Positions 36,884 through 45,635 are shown, counted from the first letter of the stretch. The stretch is 51,454 nt of DNA from Planctomycetota bacterium (GCA_027623235.1 JAQBVJ010000047.1:1-51454); one strand, 5' to 3'. The notes: generated by a model not told the origin, from the sequence alone. Made by a program: numbers and translations.

Positions 36884-37459
36884 TCAGTTTGGCTTACCGT
36901 TTTCCAGACGGTCGATGATGGCATTCCACGCGTCTCTCACGTTTAACTGCTCAGAGAATCGGCAGATGTAATCCTGGTCGACAGTTTCGACACCAACTTT
37001 CAACATTCCGGTGATGTCACGCAGGTGTTTTTCTGAGCCACCTTCCCGATAGTAAACAAGCTTGCCGAGGATCACATCTTCCGGACTGGCTACGAACCCG
37101 AGGCACCCCTCAGCAACTTCGATCTGCTGCTTTCTCGCAAGCTGGCTGTGCCCCCACTCATCATCTCTGCTCGGCATGAAGTCGATTTTGTTTCCTGAAG
37201 TCGGATGAATGACATTGAATGGTCGACGTCGTGAGACAGCTTCCGTAACCGCCGTTTTGCTGATGTAAAAATCCTCAACCGGGAAGCTCTCGCAAAGAGC
37301 GTCGACATGGCACGTTTTCAAATCCGTGAGAATATCAATGTCCTGGGTAAACCGCGGCTCACCGTAGGCACCGCTCGCGAACGACCCAACAATCGCGTAA
37401 TCAACTGCGAGTCGTTCGAGGACTTCGATTGTAAACTGAAGCAGCTCAACCTGTTTCAC
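36884..37459 (-). CDS. MNT/AbiEii-like nucleotidyltransferase
   Basis: This 191-residue protein has the Pol-beta nucleotidyltransferase signature VGSFASGAYGEPRFTQDIDI (G-S-x-A-x...D-x-D). Later come IHPTSGNKIDFMPSRDDEWG and VASPEDVILGKLVYYREGGS, typical of DUF6036/AbiEii-type proteins. Such enzymes often form toxin-antitoxin or abortive-infection pairs with a small partner. It overlaps a 73-residue partner gene by 14 bp. Finding the pair inside a cytochrome/DUF1552 operon suggests recent insertion or an operon-stabilising role. The target (tRNA, protein or partner) is unknown. Confidence 0.85.
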   Translation of the reverse strand: MKQVELLQFTIEVLERLAVDYAIVGSFASGAYGEPRFTQDIDILTDLKTCHVDALCESFPVEDFYISKTAVTEAVSRRRPFNVIHPTSGNKIDFMPSRDDEWGHSQLARKQQIEVAEGCLGFVASPEDVILGKLVYYREGGSEKHLRDITGMLKVGVETVDQDYICRFSEQLNVRDAWNAIIDRLENGKPN

Positions 37460-37667
37460 CGACCAGCCTCCTGAGCACTTCCGCTTCTACTTCGTCGTCA
37501 TTCCACGTCGGATGCTGACTTCGAACCCCGCCGTTCACCAGGTGTCGCGCTGTCTCATGGGCATCGCTGATCATCTGAATTCGTTCAGCGTACGTTTTGT
37601 GCCTGAGGATCTCGGCAATCACTTCGTCCACGACCTCGATCTGGCCATGGTCCAGTCGCCATTTCAT
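37446..37667 (-). CDS. Small partner of the nucleotidyltransferase
   Basis: This 73-residue protein (MKWRLDHGQIEVVDEVIAEI through ERIQMISDAHETARHLV) ends in HPTWNDDEVEAEVLRRLVGE. It is helical and charged, with no DNA-binding motif I can name. Small proteins with a similar 'xxVVDExxAxxLRxKTxAER' opening and 'QHPxWxxxxVxxEVxRRL' end often precede nucleotidyltransferases in planctomycetes and cyanobacteria, as I recall. Its ATG overlaps the stop of the large cytochrome gene (ATGA), so translation is probably coupled. It could be an antitoxin or an assembly factor; this is inference from context. Confidence 0.7.
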   Translation of the reverse strand: MKWRLDHGQIEVVDEVIAEILRHKTYAERIQMISDAHETARHLVNGGVRSQHPTWNDDEVEAEVLRRLVGETG

Positions 37668-40600
37668 TCGGAGACTCCTGCGAGTTGAGCTGCACCGCGA
37701 ATCTGGCGGAACTGTGGGCTGAGGACGATTGCCTCAACCGCTGCGTGGAAACGGTACTCGTTCTGCTTGAGACGGCTGGCCATTGTATCGAGCAATGGCT
37801 CATCCGAGAGCTGAACTTCCCTTCCGAGCGCAAAGCCGAGCAGCTTTTTGCAGAACTGACGGACAACGTCGTCTTTTCGTTTTGTGAGCAGATACTCGCG
37901 CAGACCGGCGAGGCCTTCGATCTTTTCTCCGCCGAGCAGCGTTGTCTTCGTATCGACCTTCGCGGGTCGCAGTCGGCCGAGGACGTCGAACTGCTCAAGG
38001 GCAAAACCGTAGGGGTCGATGCGGGCGTGGCACTTCGCGCAGGCCGGGACCGAGCTGTGTTTCTCAATGAGCTGCCGCGCGGTGAGGCCGGTTGGGACTT
38101 CTTCGGGGAGCACCGGGACGCCAGCGGGTGGCTTCGGCAGTTTCTCGCCAAGCAGCGTTTCGGAGACCCAGTTGCCTCGCAGAATCGGGCTGGTTCGAGA
38201 CGCTCCCGACTGGCTCGCCAGGAAGGTCGCCATGCTGAGGATTCCGCCGCGGCCCATCGCGCGGGCTCCGCCGACCTTCTGCCATTCCTGCCCGGCGACC
38301 GCCTGGAACTTGATGCCGTAGTGCCGGGCGAGGCCGTCGTTGAGGAATGTGTGGTCCGAATCGAGCAGGTCGAGAATCGAGCCATCGTTGCGGAACATGT
38401 CCTCGAAGTAGAGGACCGTCTCCTCGTACATGTCGCCGCGGAGGTTGGCGAATTCCGGAAACAGTTTTTCGTTTTTCTCGTCGTTCTGATCGAAGTTGCG
38501 AAGGTGCAGCCACTGGCAGGCAAACTGAATCGCCAGCCGGCGAGTCCGCGCGTCGGCGAGCATTCGCTTCGTTTGACCACGCAACTCGATTAACCCGCCG
38601 CCGGAGGCAAGGTCGTCCGGATTGTCGGAGGGCGGGCCTGGCCTTTGGCCACGGGTTAAACGGTGGGTGGCGGCCAGGGCGAGGAGTTCGTCATCGGGAG
38701 CCGACGACCACAGGAAGTAGCTCAGCCGTGTTGCCAGTTCGAGGTCCGAAACCGGTGCGGCTTGCGGGCCGTCCGGCTGCTGTTCGCTTCGGTACAGAAA
38801 CGCGGGCGAGGTCAGGACGCGGGCGAGAGTCAGGCGGATCGATTCCTCGTGCGGGATCTCGGCCTCACGCAATTTCTGGTAGAGACCGCGCAGATCAGAC
38901 TCCTCGGTTGAGGACAGCGGGCGTCGCCAGGCTCGCGCGGCGAACTCGATGGTCGAGTTCAGATGAAGCGGTTCGGTCTCGATCAGTCGTTTGCGGAACG
39001 CGTCGGCACGTTCGATGACGCCTTTCTTCAGCGGGTCCCAGACCTTGACCAGATCCGGGCGATCCTGTGTCGCGAACTCGCGAATCTGCTCGAATGCGAC
39101 TTCGAAACGAAGCGGCTCCTGGGCGACAAAGAACAGCTCGTCCCACAACCGGTCCAGGTCCGCGATCTGCTTTTCGTTCAGCATGAGCCGCTGCAGTGCC
39201 TCGTCCTGCCGGTAGAACAACGTCAGCGTCACGACCTCATCGACGGGCACGATGCGGGCGTAGCACAGGTTCGGCGGAAACAGCTCGTGAAATTCCCGGA
39301 ACGACGCTTCGACGCGGCCTCGCGCCTGGCTGCCGTCGAGAGTGAGGACCGGGCTGTCGAGCGGGATCGCGGTCGGCTCGACACGCGCGAGCGACGCTTC
39401 GACACGGACGCTGCCCTCCTTGCCGTGCTCGACGTCGAGCGTGCTTCCGACGACGAGTGTTCGTCCGGCAGCGAGTTTTGCCGGCACGCGGAACTCGACG
39501 ACCGCAGGCGCGCGGACAACAAGATTCGCCGCGTCCGCCGTGTGCCCGAGCGGATGTTTGCCGAACCGCTCGTCCGGCTCGACACCGGTCAGCAGCGCGT
39601 CGAGATCTCGCGGAGCCATCGCCAGGCCCATCAGTTGTTCGTAGAGGACTCCGTCCGGCGAGGTCTTGTCGGCGGGTGCCTCGCCCGTGGCGAGCGTTTG
39701 AATCTGCGCGGCGAGGTTCGATCGTTGGCCCGCGTCTTTCTCGACCTGCCACTTCGCAAGCAGTGAGCCCACCGGGACGGAGACAAATTCGCCGGTCTTC
39801 TGATTCACCTCCGTCATCGGCCCCTGGTAAAAGTTCCAGGTCTTCGCGTTGCCGTGCCGGTCGGGGTGCGGGTTCGCCGACTGAATCGTGTCGGCGACGT
39901 CCTTCGCCAGGTCCCACGTTCGTTTCTCGCCGGACAGTTCGGTGATGGTCAGGTTGATTTCGGTCAGGTCGCACGAGTGGTTGCTCTGTCGCGGGCCGAC
40001 GAGGAACGAAATCAGCTCGCCCTTGCGGACGGAGATCGACTTCGGCTCCATCTTCGCCGAACCGCGGGTTGCGAATTCTCCCTGCCACAGATTGCCGACG
40101 GTCTTCACCGTGCGATGCTGCAGGAACCACTCCTGCCCGTTGCCGCATTCCGGGTGAGCGTCGGAAAGTCGAGCCTCGATTTTGACGAGCCCCGAGATCG
40201 GGCTTTGCCAGCCGGCCGCGATGAACAGCGTCGGCGAGGGGTGAACCTGAATCTGATGCGGCCGCGCGATGCCGGGAACCCGGACTTCGTTGTCCGACGC
40301 GTTGCTCATGAAGACGGGCGTTTCGGGAACGCCGTAGCCCTTTACAAAGTTATAGGTTGGGTTCGTCTGCTTCTGCGCGAGGTGACCTTTGACCTCGACC
40401 GAACCGGACTCGTTGAGCGACAGGTAGTCGAGCCACACCTTCAGCGCGGTCTCATCGAGTTTGTGTTTCGCAGCCACCGCGGCGAGCTTCTTTTCCGGCT
40501 CGGCCGATTCCGCCGCGTAGTCAGAGACCGCGGTGAGGTACGTTGCCGTTTTCGAAAGTGCCTCGCGCTGCAGTACTCGCATGCGTTTCTGCAGTCCGAC

Positions 40601-41917
40601 GAGATCCCGCAACGGCACATCGGCACTGTTTTCCCGCACGAGCCGCGGGTTCTGCCACACGACAAAGTCCGCATCTTTGCTGTCTCCCCCGTCGTCGGCG
40701 GACAGAAAAATCGAAACGTCCTGCGCCGCTCCGTCGGGCAGCTTGAGGCTGAAGTCGCGGCGCGAGGACATCGGCGAAACCGGCTCCATCCAGATCTTCG
40801 GCTTGCCCTCGCCACCGATGTGGCCGATCGAGTTGAACCTGAACAGCACCTTCTGCTGCGCGCCGATCATCGCGACAAGCTTCGCCGCCTCATTCGGTTT
40901 CGCCCGCTGCCACTCGGTTCGAATCCGATCGAGCAGCGGCGAAGCGTCCCTTCTCCCCCCGTCTGGGGGAGAGGGTGCCCTTCGGCCACCTTCTCCCCCC
41001 GACGGGGGGAGAAGGGACGGTGTGAGGGCCGTCCAGAGAAGCCGGAGATACTTCGTGTTGAGCCCTCGTTCGGCAGAAACCTGCTCGACGGTTTTCTTTC
41101 CGGCCGACAGCGCGTCGCGTTCCTCCAGCGTCGCGGCCAGGTATTTTTCGAGCGGCAGCACGCCGCCCTGGTTCGTGTCAAATCGGATGCCCTGCAGGTC
41201 GACGGCCTGGCCGCCGCCGTCGGTTGTGAACTGCCGGTAAAATTCTTGAATCCGCGCGGCCAGCTCGTCTGTCCGGTCGCGACCGGTGACGCGAGGCGAG
41301 AATCCGATCCCGTCGGGCAACAATACGGCGTGCTGCGCGACGGCCTTGCCCGCGTCGAGGTACTTGGTCACGAGAGCCGGCGACATCGCCTGGCCGGCTC
41401 CGGAATTGATGAAGCCCTCGCCGGCCGCTCCGTCGACAGGAAATTCCTTTGTCGGGTCGAGCGTCGTGACGCCCGTCAGATCGCGGACCGTGTAGTTGTA
41501 CTCGTCGTTGGACAGCCGCCGCAGAATGACCGGCCCCGGATCGCCCGCGTGCTTCTTCGCCTCGCCGAGCAGAAAGTTCCTCACCCAGTCGCGCAGTTGT
41601 TTCTGCTGGGCGTCGTCGGGCTGCGGAGAATCCTTCGGAGGCATCTGTCCGGTGTCGAGCATCGAGCGGACTTTGACCCACACCGTCGTCTGCTTCTGGA
41701 GATCGGCCAGCGCAGAGAACTCGCCGAGATCAATCTCCGCTTCCGTCGTGTCGCCGGAGTGACACTCGAAGCAGAACTTTTTCAGTAGAGGTTGCACGCT
41801 GCCGGAAAAGTCTTTCTGCAGAGCGGCAGAGGACGCGTCATCGGCAGCCTTTGTCGAGTGCGGAAGGAACAGAACTGTCGCAGCGAAAAGTAGATTTCGA
41901 ATCAGTGCCGGTGGCAT
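37664..41917 (-). CDS. Secreted DUF1587/DUF1592/DUF1588/DUF1585 cytochrome-like protein
   Basis: This 1417-residue secreted protein starts at ATG 41917 with a signal peptide (MPPALIRNLLFAATVLFLPH). A PSCyt1 C-x-x-C-H site (KFCFECHSGDTTEAEIDLG) lies near residue 60. DUF1587 follows at VILRRLSNDEYNYTVRDLTG. DUF1592 includes LEVAFEQ-type helices, RRPLSSTEESDLRGLYQKL and LATRLSYFLWSSAPDDELLA. DUF1588 includes RTSPILRGNWVSETLLGEKL with a second C-x-x-C-H (CAKCHARIDPYGFALEQF). DUF1585 is at KRKDDVVRQFCKKLLGFALG. Two stretches are translated palindromic repeats, at 38591-38660 and 40945-41020. The frame is kept through both, so they lengthen rather than break the protein. It is the first gene of the operon ending in DUF1552. 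Confidence 0.93.
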   Translation of the reverse strand: MPPALIRNLLFAATVLFLPHSTKAADDASSAALQKDFSGSVQPLLKKFCFECHSGDTTEAEIDLGEFSALADLQKQTTVWVKVRSMLDTGQMPPKDSPQPDDAQQKQLRDWVRNFLLGEAKKHAGDPGPVILRRLSNDEYNYTVRDLTGVTTLDPTKEFPVDGAAGEGFINSGAGQAMSPALVTKYLDAGKAVAQHAVLLPDGIGFSPRVTGRDRTDELAARIQEFYRQFTTDGGGQAVDLQGIRFDTNQGGVLPLEKYLAATLEERDALSAGKKTVEQVSAERGLNTKYLRLLWTALTPSLLPPSGGEGGRRAPSPPDGGRRDASPLLDRIRTEWQRAKPNEAAKLVAMIGAQQKVLFRFNSIGHIGGEGKPKIWMEPVSPMSSRRDFSLKLPDGAAQDVSIFLSADDGGDSKDADFVVWQNPRLVRENSADVPLRDLVGLQKRMRVLQREALSKTATYLTAVSDYAAESAEPEKKLAAVAAKHKLDETALKVWLDYLSLNESGSVEVKGHLAQKQTNPTYNFVKGYGVPETPVFMSNASDNEVRVPGIARPHQIQVHPSPTLFIAAGWQSPISGLVKIEARLSDAHPECGNGQEWFLQHRTVKTVGNLWQGEFATRGSAKMEPKSISVRKGELISFLVGPRQSNHSCDLTEINLTITELSGEKRTWDLAKDVADTIQSANPHPDRHGNAKTWNFYQGPMTEVNQKTGEFVSVPVGSLLAKWQVEKDAGQRSNLAAQIQTLATGEAPADKTSPDGVLYEQLMGLAMAPRDLDALLTGVEPDERFGKHPLGHTADAANLVVRAPAVVEFRVPAKLAAGRTLVVGSTLDVEHGKEGSVRVEASLARVEPTAIPLDSPVLTLDGSQARGRVEASFREFHELFPPNLCYARIVPVDEVVTLTLFYRQDEALQRLMLNEKQIADLDRLWDELFFVAQEPLRFEVAFEQIREFATQDRPDLVKVWDPLKKGVIERADAFRKRLIETEPLHLNSTIEFAARAWRRPLSSTEESDLRGLYQKLREAEIPHEESIRLTLARVLTSPAFLYRSEQQPDGPQAAPVSDLELATRLSYFLWSSAPDDELLALAATHRLTRGQRPGPPSDNPDDLASGGGLIELRGQTKRMLADARTRRLAIQFACQWLHLRNFDQNDEKNEKLFPEFANLRGDMYEETVLYFEDMFRNDGSILDLLDSDHTFLNDGLARHYGIKFQAVAGQEWQKVGGARAMGRGGILSMATFLASQSGASRTSPILRGNWVSETLLGEKLPKPPAGVPVLPEEVPTGLTARQLIEKHSSVPACAKCHARIDPYGFALEQFDVLGRLRPAKVDTKTTLLGGEKIEGLAGLREYLLTKRKDDVVRQFCKKLLGFALGREVQLSDEPLLDTMASRLKQNEYRFHAAVEAIVLSPQFRQIRGAAQLAGVSE
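38591..38660. repeat. Palindromic element, family D, in frame inside the cytochrome gene
   Basis: Perfect 8-bp ends ttaacccg and cgggttaa bound 70 bases, with an inner ggcctggcctttggcc hairpin. It is translated as RLTRGQRPGPPSDNPDDL and ASGGGLIEL, between ALAATH and RGQTKRMLADART, where related proteins run straight on. Confidence 0.75.
40945..41020. repeat. Palindromic element, family E, in frame inside the cytochrome gene
   Basis: Outer arms cgtcccttctcccccc and ggggggagaagggacg enclose an inner gggtgcccttcggccacc hairpin. On the coding strand it gives PSLLPPSGGEGGRRAPSPPD and GGRRDASP between TAL and LLDRIRTEW. A related hairpin (cccttccccggtcgggggaa) lies at about 6997-7016. Confidence 0.8.
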
Positions 41918-42014
41918 CGGCGTCTCCCGTCGACCGAGGGTGCATTTCAAAGGAGTCTGGCGACGCGGCGACGGTTGCGGAAGTCAGCACCGTCGAACGG
42001 ACGAGCTGATCAAA

Positions 42015-42051
42015 CGAAAAACGGACGCCGCCATTTCTGACGACGTCCGTT
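42015..42051 (-). terminator. Rho-independent terminator of the gene at 42077-42757
   Basis: Read on the minus strand, aacggacgtcgtca, loop gaaa and tggcggcgtccgtt pair along 14 positions with two G-T wobbles, and the stem runs into TTTTT. It lies just past the stop at 42077. Confidence 0.9.
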
Positions 42052-42076
42052 CGGTTTTACATCTTGCTGGGTTGAT

Positions 42077-42757
42077 TCAGCAGTCGATGCCGAGGTCGTA
42101 TTTCAGTTGCTCGAATCGCTCGGTGAAGTCCTCGGTCGAGGAGTGTACGTGTTCGGCTTCCGTGATGAAGCGGATGTCTTCATGGCAGTGCACGCCGTAC
42201 TCGCCGAAGATTCGCTCGAATTCGGCGAGGTTCGACCCATACGCGATCAGCAGTTTGTGTTCATCGAACTGCACCTCGTACGGAATGCTCGGATTCAGAA
42301 CGGCGATTCCCGTGCAGCCATCGTCCAGCAGCAGGTCCTCGTAGTCGTACAGGATGCTTTTGAGGATTGGCAGGTCGATGCCTTCCCGGACCAGATCTTT
42401 GTGGCCACCGTGCTCGCATTCGTGGCTGGTCTCGATAACGACGTTGACGACGTCGCCCATCGGGTCGAGCAGGTCGAGGAAGAGGTCCAGCAGGACGTGC
42501 TTCGACGCGGCTCCCATGACGACGGGGATTTCGATTCCGGTGTCGTTGTCTTTGTAGCTGTCGTGACGAAAGCCGGCCTGCGGCACGACCTGCAGATCGT
42601 ACGACGGTCGAACCGCGTCGGTGAGCACGAAGCTGCCGTAACGCGCGATGCGAAGGTGCGTTTCGAGTTCTTCCGCATCGACGTGCTCAAAGCTGCTCGC
42701 TGAGCGGGTTGGTCCATCGCGATGGCTGTTTTTTGCAAACTTCTGCAGGAAGCTCAT
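42077..42757 (-). CDS. Conserved hypothetical protein, acidic
   Basis: This 226-residue cytoplasmic protein has no signal peptide or membrane segment. It is acidic and rich in Asp/Glu, with segments HLRIARYGSFVLTDAVRPSY, YKDNDTGIEIPVVMGAASKH, VLLDLFLDLLDPMGDVVNVV, ETSHECEHGGHKDLVREGID and VHCHEDIRFITEAEHVHSS. I recognise no catalytic motif. The clustered His and Cys (HECEHGGH) could bind a metal, but this is weak. A strong terminator follows, and the upstream gap is gene-poor, so it is probably monocistronic. A planctomycete-specific family is likely. Confidence 0.65.
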   Translation of the reverse strand: MSFLQKFAKNSHRDGPTRSASSFEHVDAEELETHLRIARYGSFVLTDAVRPSYDLQVVPQAGFRHDSYKDNDTGIEIPVVMGAASKHVLLDLFLDLLDPMGDVVNVVIETSHECEHGGHKDLVREGIDLPILKSILYDYEDLLLDDGCTGIAVLNPSIPYEVQFDEHKLLIAYGSNLAEFERIFGEYGVHCHEDIRFITEAEHVHSSTEDFTERFEQLKYDLGIDC

Positions 42758-44686
42758 GGGATCTCTGCAATCTGTTGGGCCGGCTCACCGGCTGTCTGAT
42801 TCCCCTCTCATCGCGACCCGGTGGCCACGAGGAGTCTCGCGTTCAACACACCGGCTGTTCCCTCGGGAGGCGATCCTCTCCTGCTGACAGGAGAAAACTC
42901 CCGAACCGGTTGCGTCACCGCCGAATTCCTTCTCACCCCTTTTCCGCTGAGGACACTGCCACAGCGGGAAATCAGGCCCGCACCTGCGGGGTGTGTCCGA
43001 AATGTCGGCGGACGAAACACGTCGAAACCTACCACGCGATTTTCGGGCAGGTTCGGGTGGCAAGGCCGGTTGCCGTTTTTTCCGCCCTGCACTTTGCGGC
43101 GAGGCCTCGGAAGACGATCTGGGATGACCCTGGCAATAAGCGAAGGACGCCGGTTCTGCCGGTTAGTCCAGCCGCAGATTCGATACAGATCGTCGAGGCA
43201 GTCTCCGAAAACGCGAGCGCGTGACGGTTCTGACAAGGTGTCACGCCTCGACGCTGATCTGACAGCCCGTTGAAAATGTCGAACCGATTCCGCGGAGCGG
43301 CGCGAGCCGCCCGGTTTTCACGGAAAAAACACACTCAGACCGGACGGCTTGCGACGTGTCGCCACCTTTTCAACGGGACGCCAGGCCGCAAAGGGTTGCA
43401 GTCTCCGTTTACGCTCCATCGATTTGACGCAGAGCGTCTGTCACGGCTGCGGAATTCTGGTTGTCTGACAAAGCACGATTCAAAGCACGATCGGCTCAAC
43501 ACGATTGGTCGTGGAGCAGGCTGTGGCCGCTCAGGCCGACTCCTGACGTCCTGACCCAGCATCGTTTGGTATGAGGATCGAACGACTGGCAGGACGACTT
43601 CGGGGCCATGACACCGAACGATGCCGAGCAACCGACTGCGGCGAAGCGATGGCGGCTGGCCGCGAACGTCGAGTTCCGCTGCTCCAAACGGGGCGATTCG
43701 CGCATTCGATGAATCAGGACGCTGCGGTCAAATTCGCCCTCGTCGTAAATTCAGAAAGCCAGGAGTTCTCAGAGAATCCTCTGAATTGGAACTCGACTTG
43801 CTTTTATGACAGTCCTGTGCAGGCCACGAGCCTGGAACAAACATTCAAACCGACATAACTCATTACAACATGACTGCTTGCGACTGATACGACACACTTC
43901 GGACTTCTTTGGGTTCGTAGTATCGTGCCGGATCTGTCGTGCAGAACGCGCAGACTGTTTATGCAGAGTGTCAGGGTTGGTTGACAGGTATCGCTCCTGC
44001 CGCCGTTAGGAATCGCGCGCTTTGTGACGCGATTGCCGATACGTTGCTTTCGCGCATCTTCCGGTAGACGCGATACTTCCGATTGCGCAGCCGCCGCGGG
44101 AGTGGTCAATCTCATCGCCCTGAATGGGCCGCCTCTACGTGATTGGCACACCCGTTGCGTTCTGGTGATGTCGCAACGCTGACACGGATCAACGCAGAGA
44201 CGGCAGGACACGATGCGATGATCCGGGCGGCAAAGTTCCGCAATCAACCGTTTGTCGATTCCACCCATTTGGGGTCTGACGTCTTCGACAGGAATGACCA
44301 GCTTTGTGTCGGTCTTCGTGTTCAATTGAGCCAGATCCAGACCACAGAAAATTCTGAAACAGGCGCCTGTGAGACTCACAGCGCATGTGTGAGAGTCGGG
44401 GTGGAGTAGCCGCTCGGCCCCGACTGCAATGATCAAGCGGCAACGCCGCGTGAATATAAAACCGATTTTAGTTTTCGGTACGGCTATCCGGAATTCTGGC
44501 GACGATCGCGTGCCAGCGATCGTCAACCGGCTCGAATCAACTCACTGCTGCAGGTGAGTCGAGTCGGACAAGTGGTGTGAAGTGGCTCTTCACATCATCA
44601 CCGCGCATCAACTGCAGACTCGGTGCGCAAACACGGTCTCTCAGTTTTCTCAGTTAAATCTCACTACACACGCAAAGGCTTTTCTC
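42758..44686. other. 1.9-kb region without a convincing gene
   Basis: Frames here have erratic composition and no signal or domain; the longest, minus 43804-44526, reads as random sequence. The region contains the family C palindrome at 43266-43377 and a 12-bp tandem duplication (caaagcacgatt, 43469-43492). The promoter of the pilin-like pair must lie near 44500-44686. A decayed gene or an unrecognised structured RNA cannot be excluded. Confidence 0.5.
43266..43377. repeat. Long palindromic element, family C, copy 2
   Basis: Perfect outer arms cccgttgaaaa and ttttcaacggg flank inner arms gcgcgagccgcccggt and accggacggcttgcg, giving a 112-bp two-tier inverted repeat. The inner core matches the copy at 28441-28509. 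Confidence 0.85.
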
Positions 44687-45043
44687 ATGATTAAGACACT
44701 CATTCGCGACGAAGCAGGTTTCCTCGTTTCCGCAGAACTGGTTCTGGTTTTCACGCTGATGTTCTGCGGCGTTGCCGTCGGCATGGCTGTTGTTCGCGAT
44801 TCGCTGGTTCAGGAGCTCGGCGACGTCGCGGAAGCGATCGGTGCTCTGAATCAGAGCTACGGCTACAACAGCATTGACGCTCCAGACGCTGTGACCTGTG
44901 GCAGCCACGCTCATTGCTCGGGCAGTGGTTTCGCCGATCAGAAAGACGACTGTGACTGCGAAGGGATCAACTTCATCCAGGTGAACCCGAAGGATGATCC
45001 GAACAACGCAGCCGGTGCTGGTCTGGCGGCCGAAGGACGTTAG
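44687..45043 (+). CDS. Pilin-like small membrane protein, tandem copy 1
   Basis: This 118-residue protein begins MIKTLIRDEAGFLVSAELVL, with a G-F-x3-A-E type motif leading into one membrane helix (VFTLMFCGVAVGMAVV). Then comes RDSLVQELGDVAEAIGALNQ, a helix like that after the transmembrane part of Flp/TadE-type pilins. The C-terminal part is polar, with Cys in CGSHAHCSG and DDCDCEG. I recognise a planctomycete-specific group of short proteins whose role is not known; a pseudopilin-like envelope fibre is plausible. The next gene is a close paralogue of identical length. A GC-rich hairpin follows. An in-frame extension upstream to 44582 lacks a sensible leader, so 44687 is chosen. Confidence 0.8.
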   Translation: MIKTLIRDEAGFLVSAELVLVFTLMFCGVAVGMAVVRDSLVQELGDVAEAIGALNQSYGYNSIDAPDAVTCGSHAHCSGSGFADQKDDCDCEGINFIQVNPKDDPNNAAGAGLAAEGR

Positions 45044-45069
45044 TCCTCCCGCGACACGCATTCTTACCG

Positions 45070-45098
45070 AGCGGGGGCGCGAACACGCTGCCCCCGCT
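45070..45098 (+). terminator. Hairpin between the tandem pilin-like genes
   Basis: The stem agcgggggc/gcccccgct with an 11-base loop follows the first gene by 27 bp. The T tract is weak (ttcgctttc), so it may attenuate or protect the message rather than end it fully. Confidence 0.55.
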
Positions 45099-45179
45099 TC
45101 GCTTTCAGCCACTGTCCGCATCTCAGCGGATGCTTCTACAGTGACTTCTCAGTTCAAACACACATAATAAGGCTTCATA

Positions 45180-45536
45180 ATGATCAAATTACTCATTCGT
45201 GATGAAGCTGGTTTCCTGATTTCTGCGGAACTGGTTCTCATTTTCACGCTCATGTTCTGTGGCGTTGCCGTCGGGATGGGCGTGATTCGGGACTCGCTGG
45301 TTCAGGAACTTGGCGACGTCGCCGAAGCGATCGGTGCTCTGAATCAGAGCTACTCCTTCAATACTCTGGAAGCTCCGGGTGCCGATACACCCTCTGGTCT
45401 TCACGTCAGCTGCTCGGGCAGCGGTTTTGCCGATCAGAAAGATGACTGCGACTGCGAAGGCATCGAATTCGAGCAGATCCGGCCGAAGGATGACCCGAAC
45501 AATCCGCGCCGTCGCGGAGCGGCGGAAGGACGGTAA
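45180..45536 (+). CDS. Pilin-like small membrane protein, tandem copy 2
   Basis: This 118-residue protein (MIKLLIRDEAGFLISAELVL and so on) is a near copy of the upstream gene through about residue 60, including RDSLVQELGDVAEAIGALNQ, and shares the Cys-acidic segment GSGFADQKDDCDCEGI. It differs in the central loop (SFNTLEAPGADTPSGLHVSC) and in the arginine-rich end (NPRRRGAAEGR). Conservation is strongest in the membrane and following helix, as expected if those parts pack in a fibre and the tail is exposed. A perfect terminator follows at 45601. The ATG is preceded by aagg. Confidence 0.8.
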   Translation: MIKLLIRDEAGFLISAELVLIFTLMFCGVAVGMGVIRDSLVQELGDVAEAIGALNQSYSFNTLEAPGADTPSGLHVSCSGSGFADQKDDCDCEGIEFEQIRPKDDPNNPRRRGAAEGR

Positions 45537-45600
45537 TCTTTTTGCTCTGGCAATTTCCGTTGCGTGTCGACTGAGATGCGGCGGAAAGCAAGAACTCGAC

Positions 45601-45635
45601 AAGCGGAGGCAGTTCAGGCTGCCTCCGCTTTTTTT
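45601..45635 (+). terminator. Rho-independent terminator after the pilin-like pair
   Basis: A perfect 12-bp stem (aagcggaggcag/ctgcctccgctt) with loop ttcagg is followed by a T run. It ends the plus-strand pilin-like unit. Confidence 0.95.

Noticed and set aside
40910..40935. ggttcgaatcc, resembling a tRNA T-loop
   Set aside because: Inside a coding gene and no cloverleaf can be drawn around it.
39854..41788. Long plus-strand open frame (644 codons) opposite the cytochrome gene
   Set aside because: Antisense shadow of a well-supported gene; arginine-rich translation with no domain.
43804..44526. Minus-strand open frame of 240 codons in the gene-poor region
   Set aside because: Translation looks random (scattered Cys/Arg), with no domain, signal or ribosome site.
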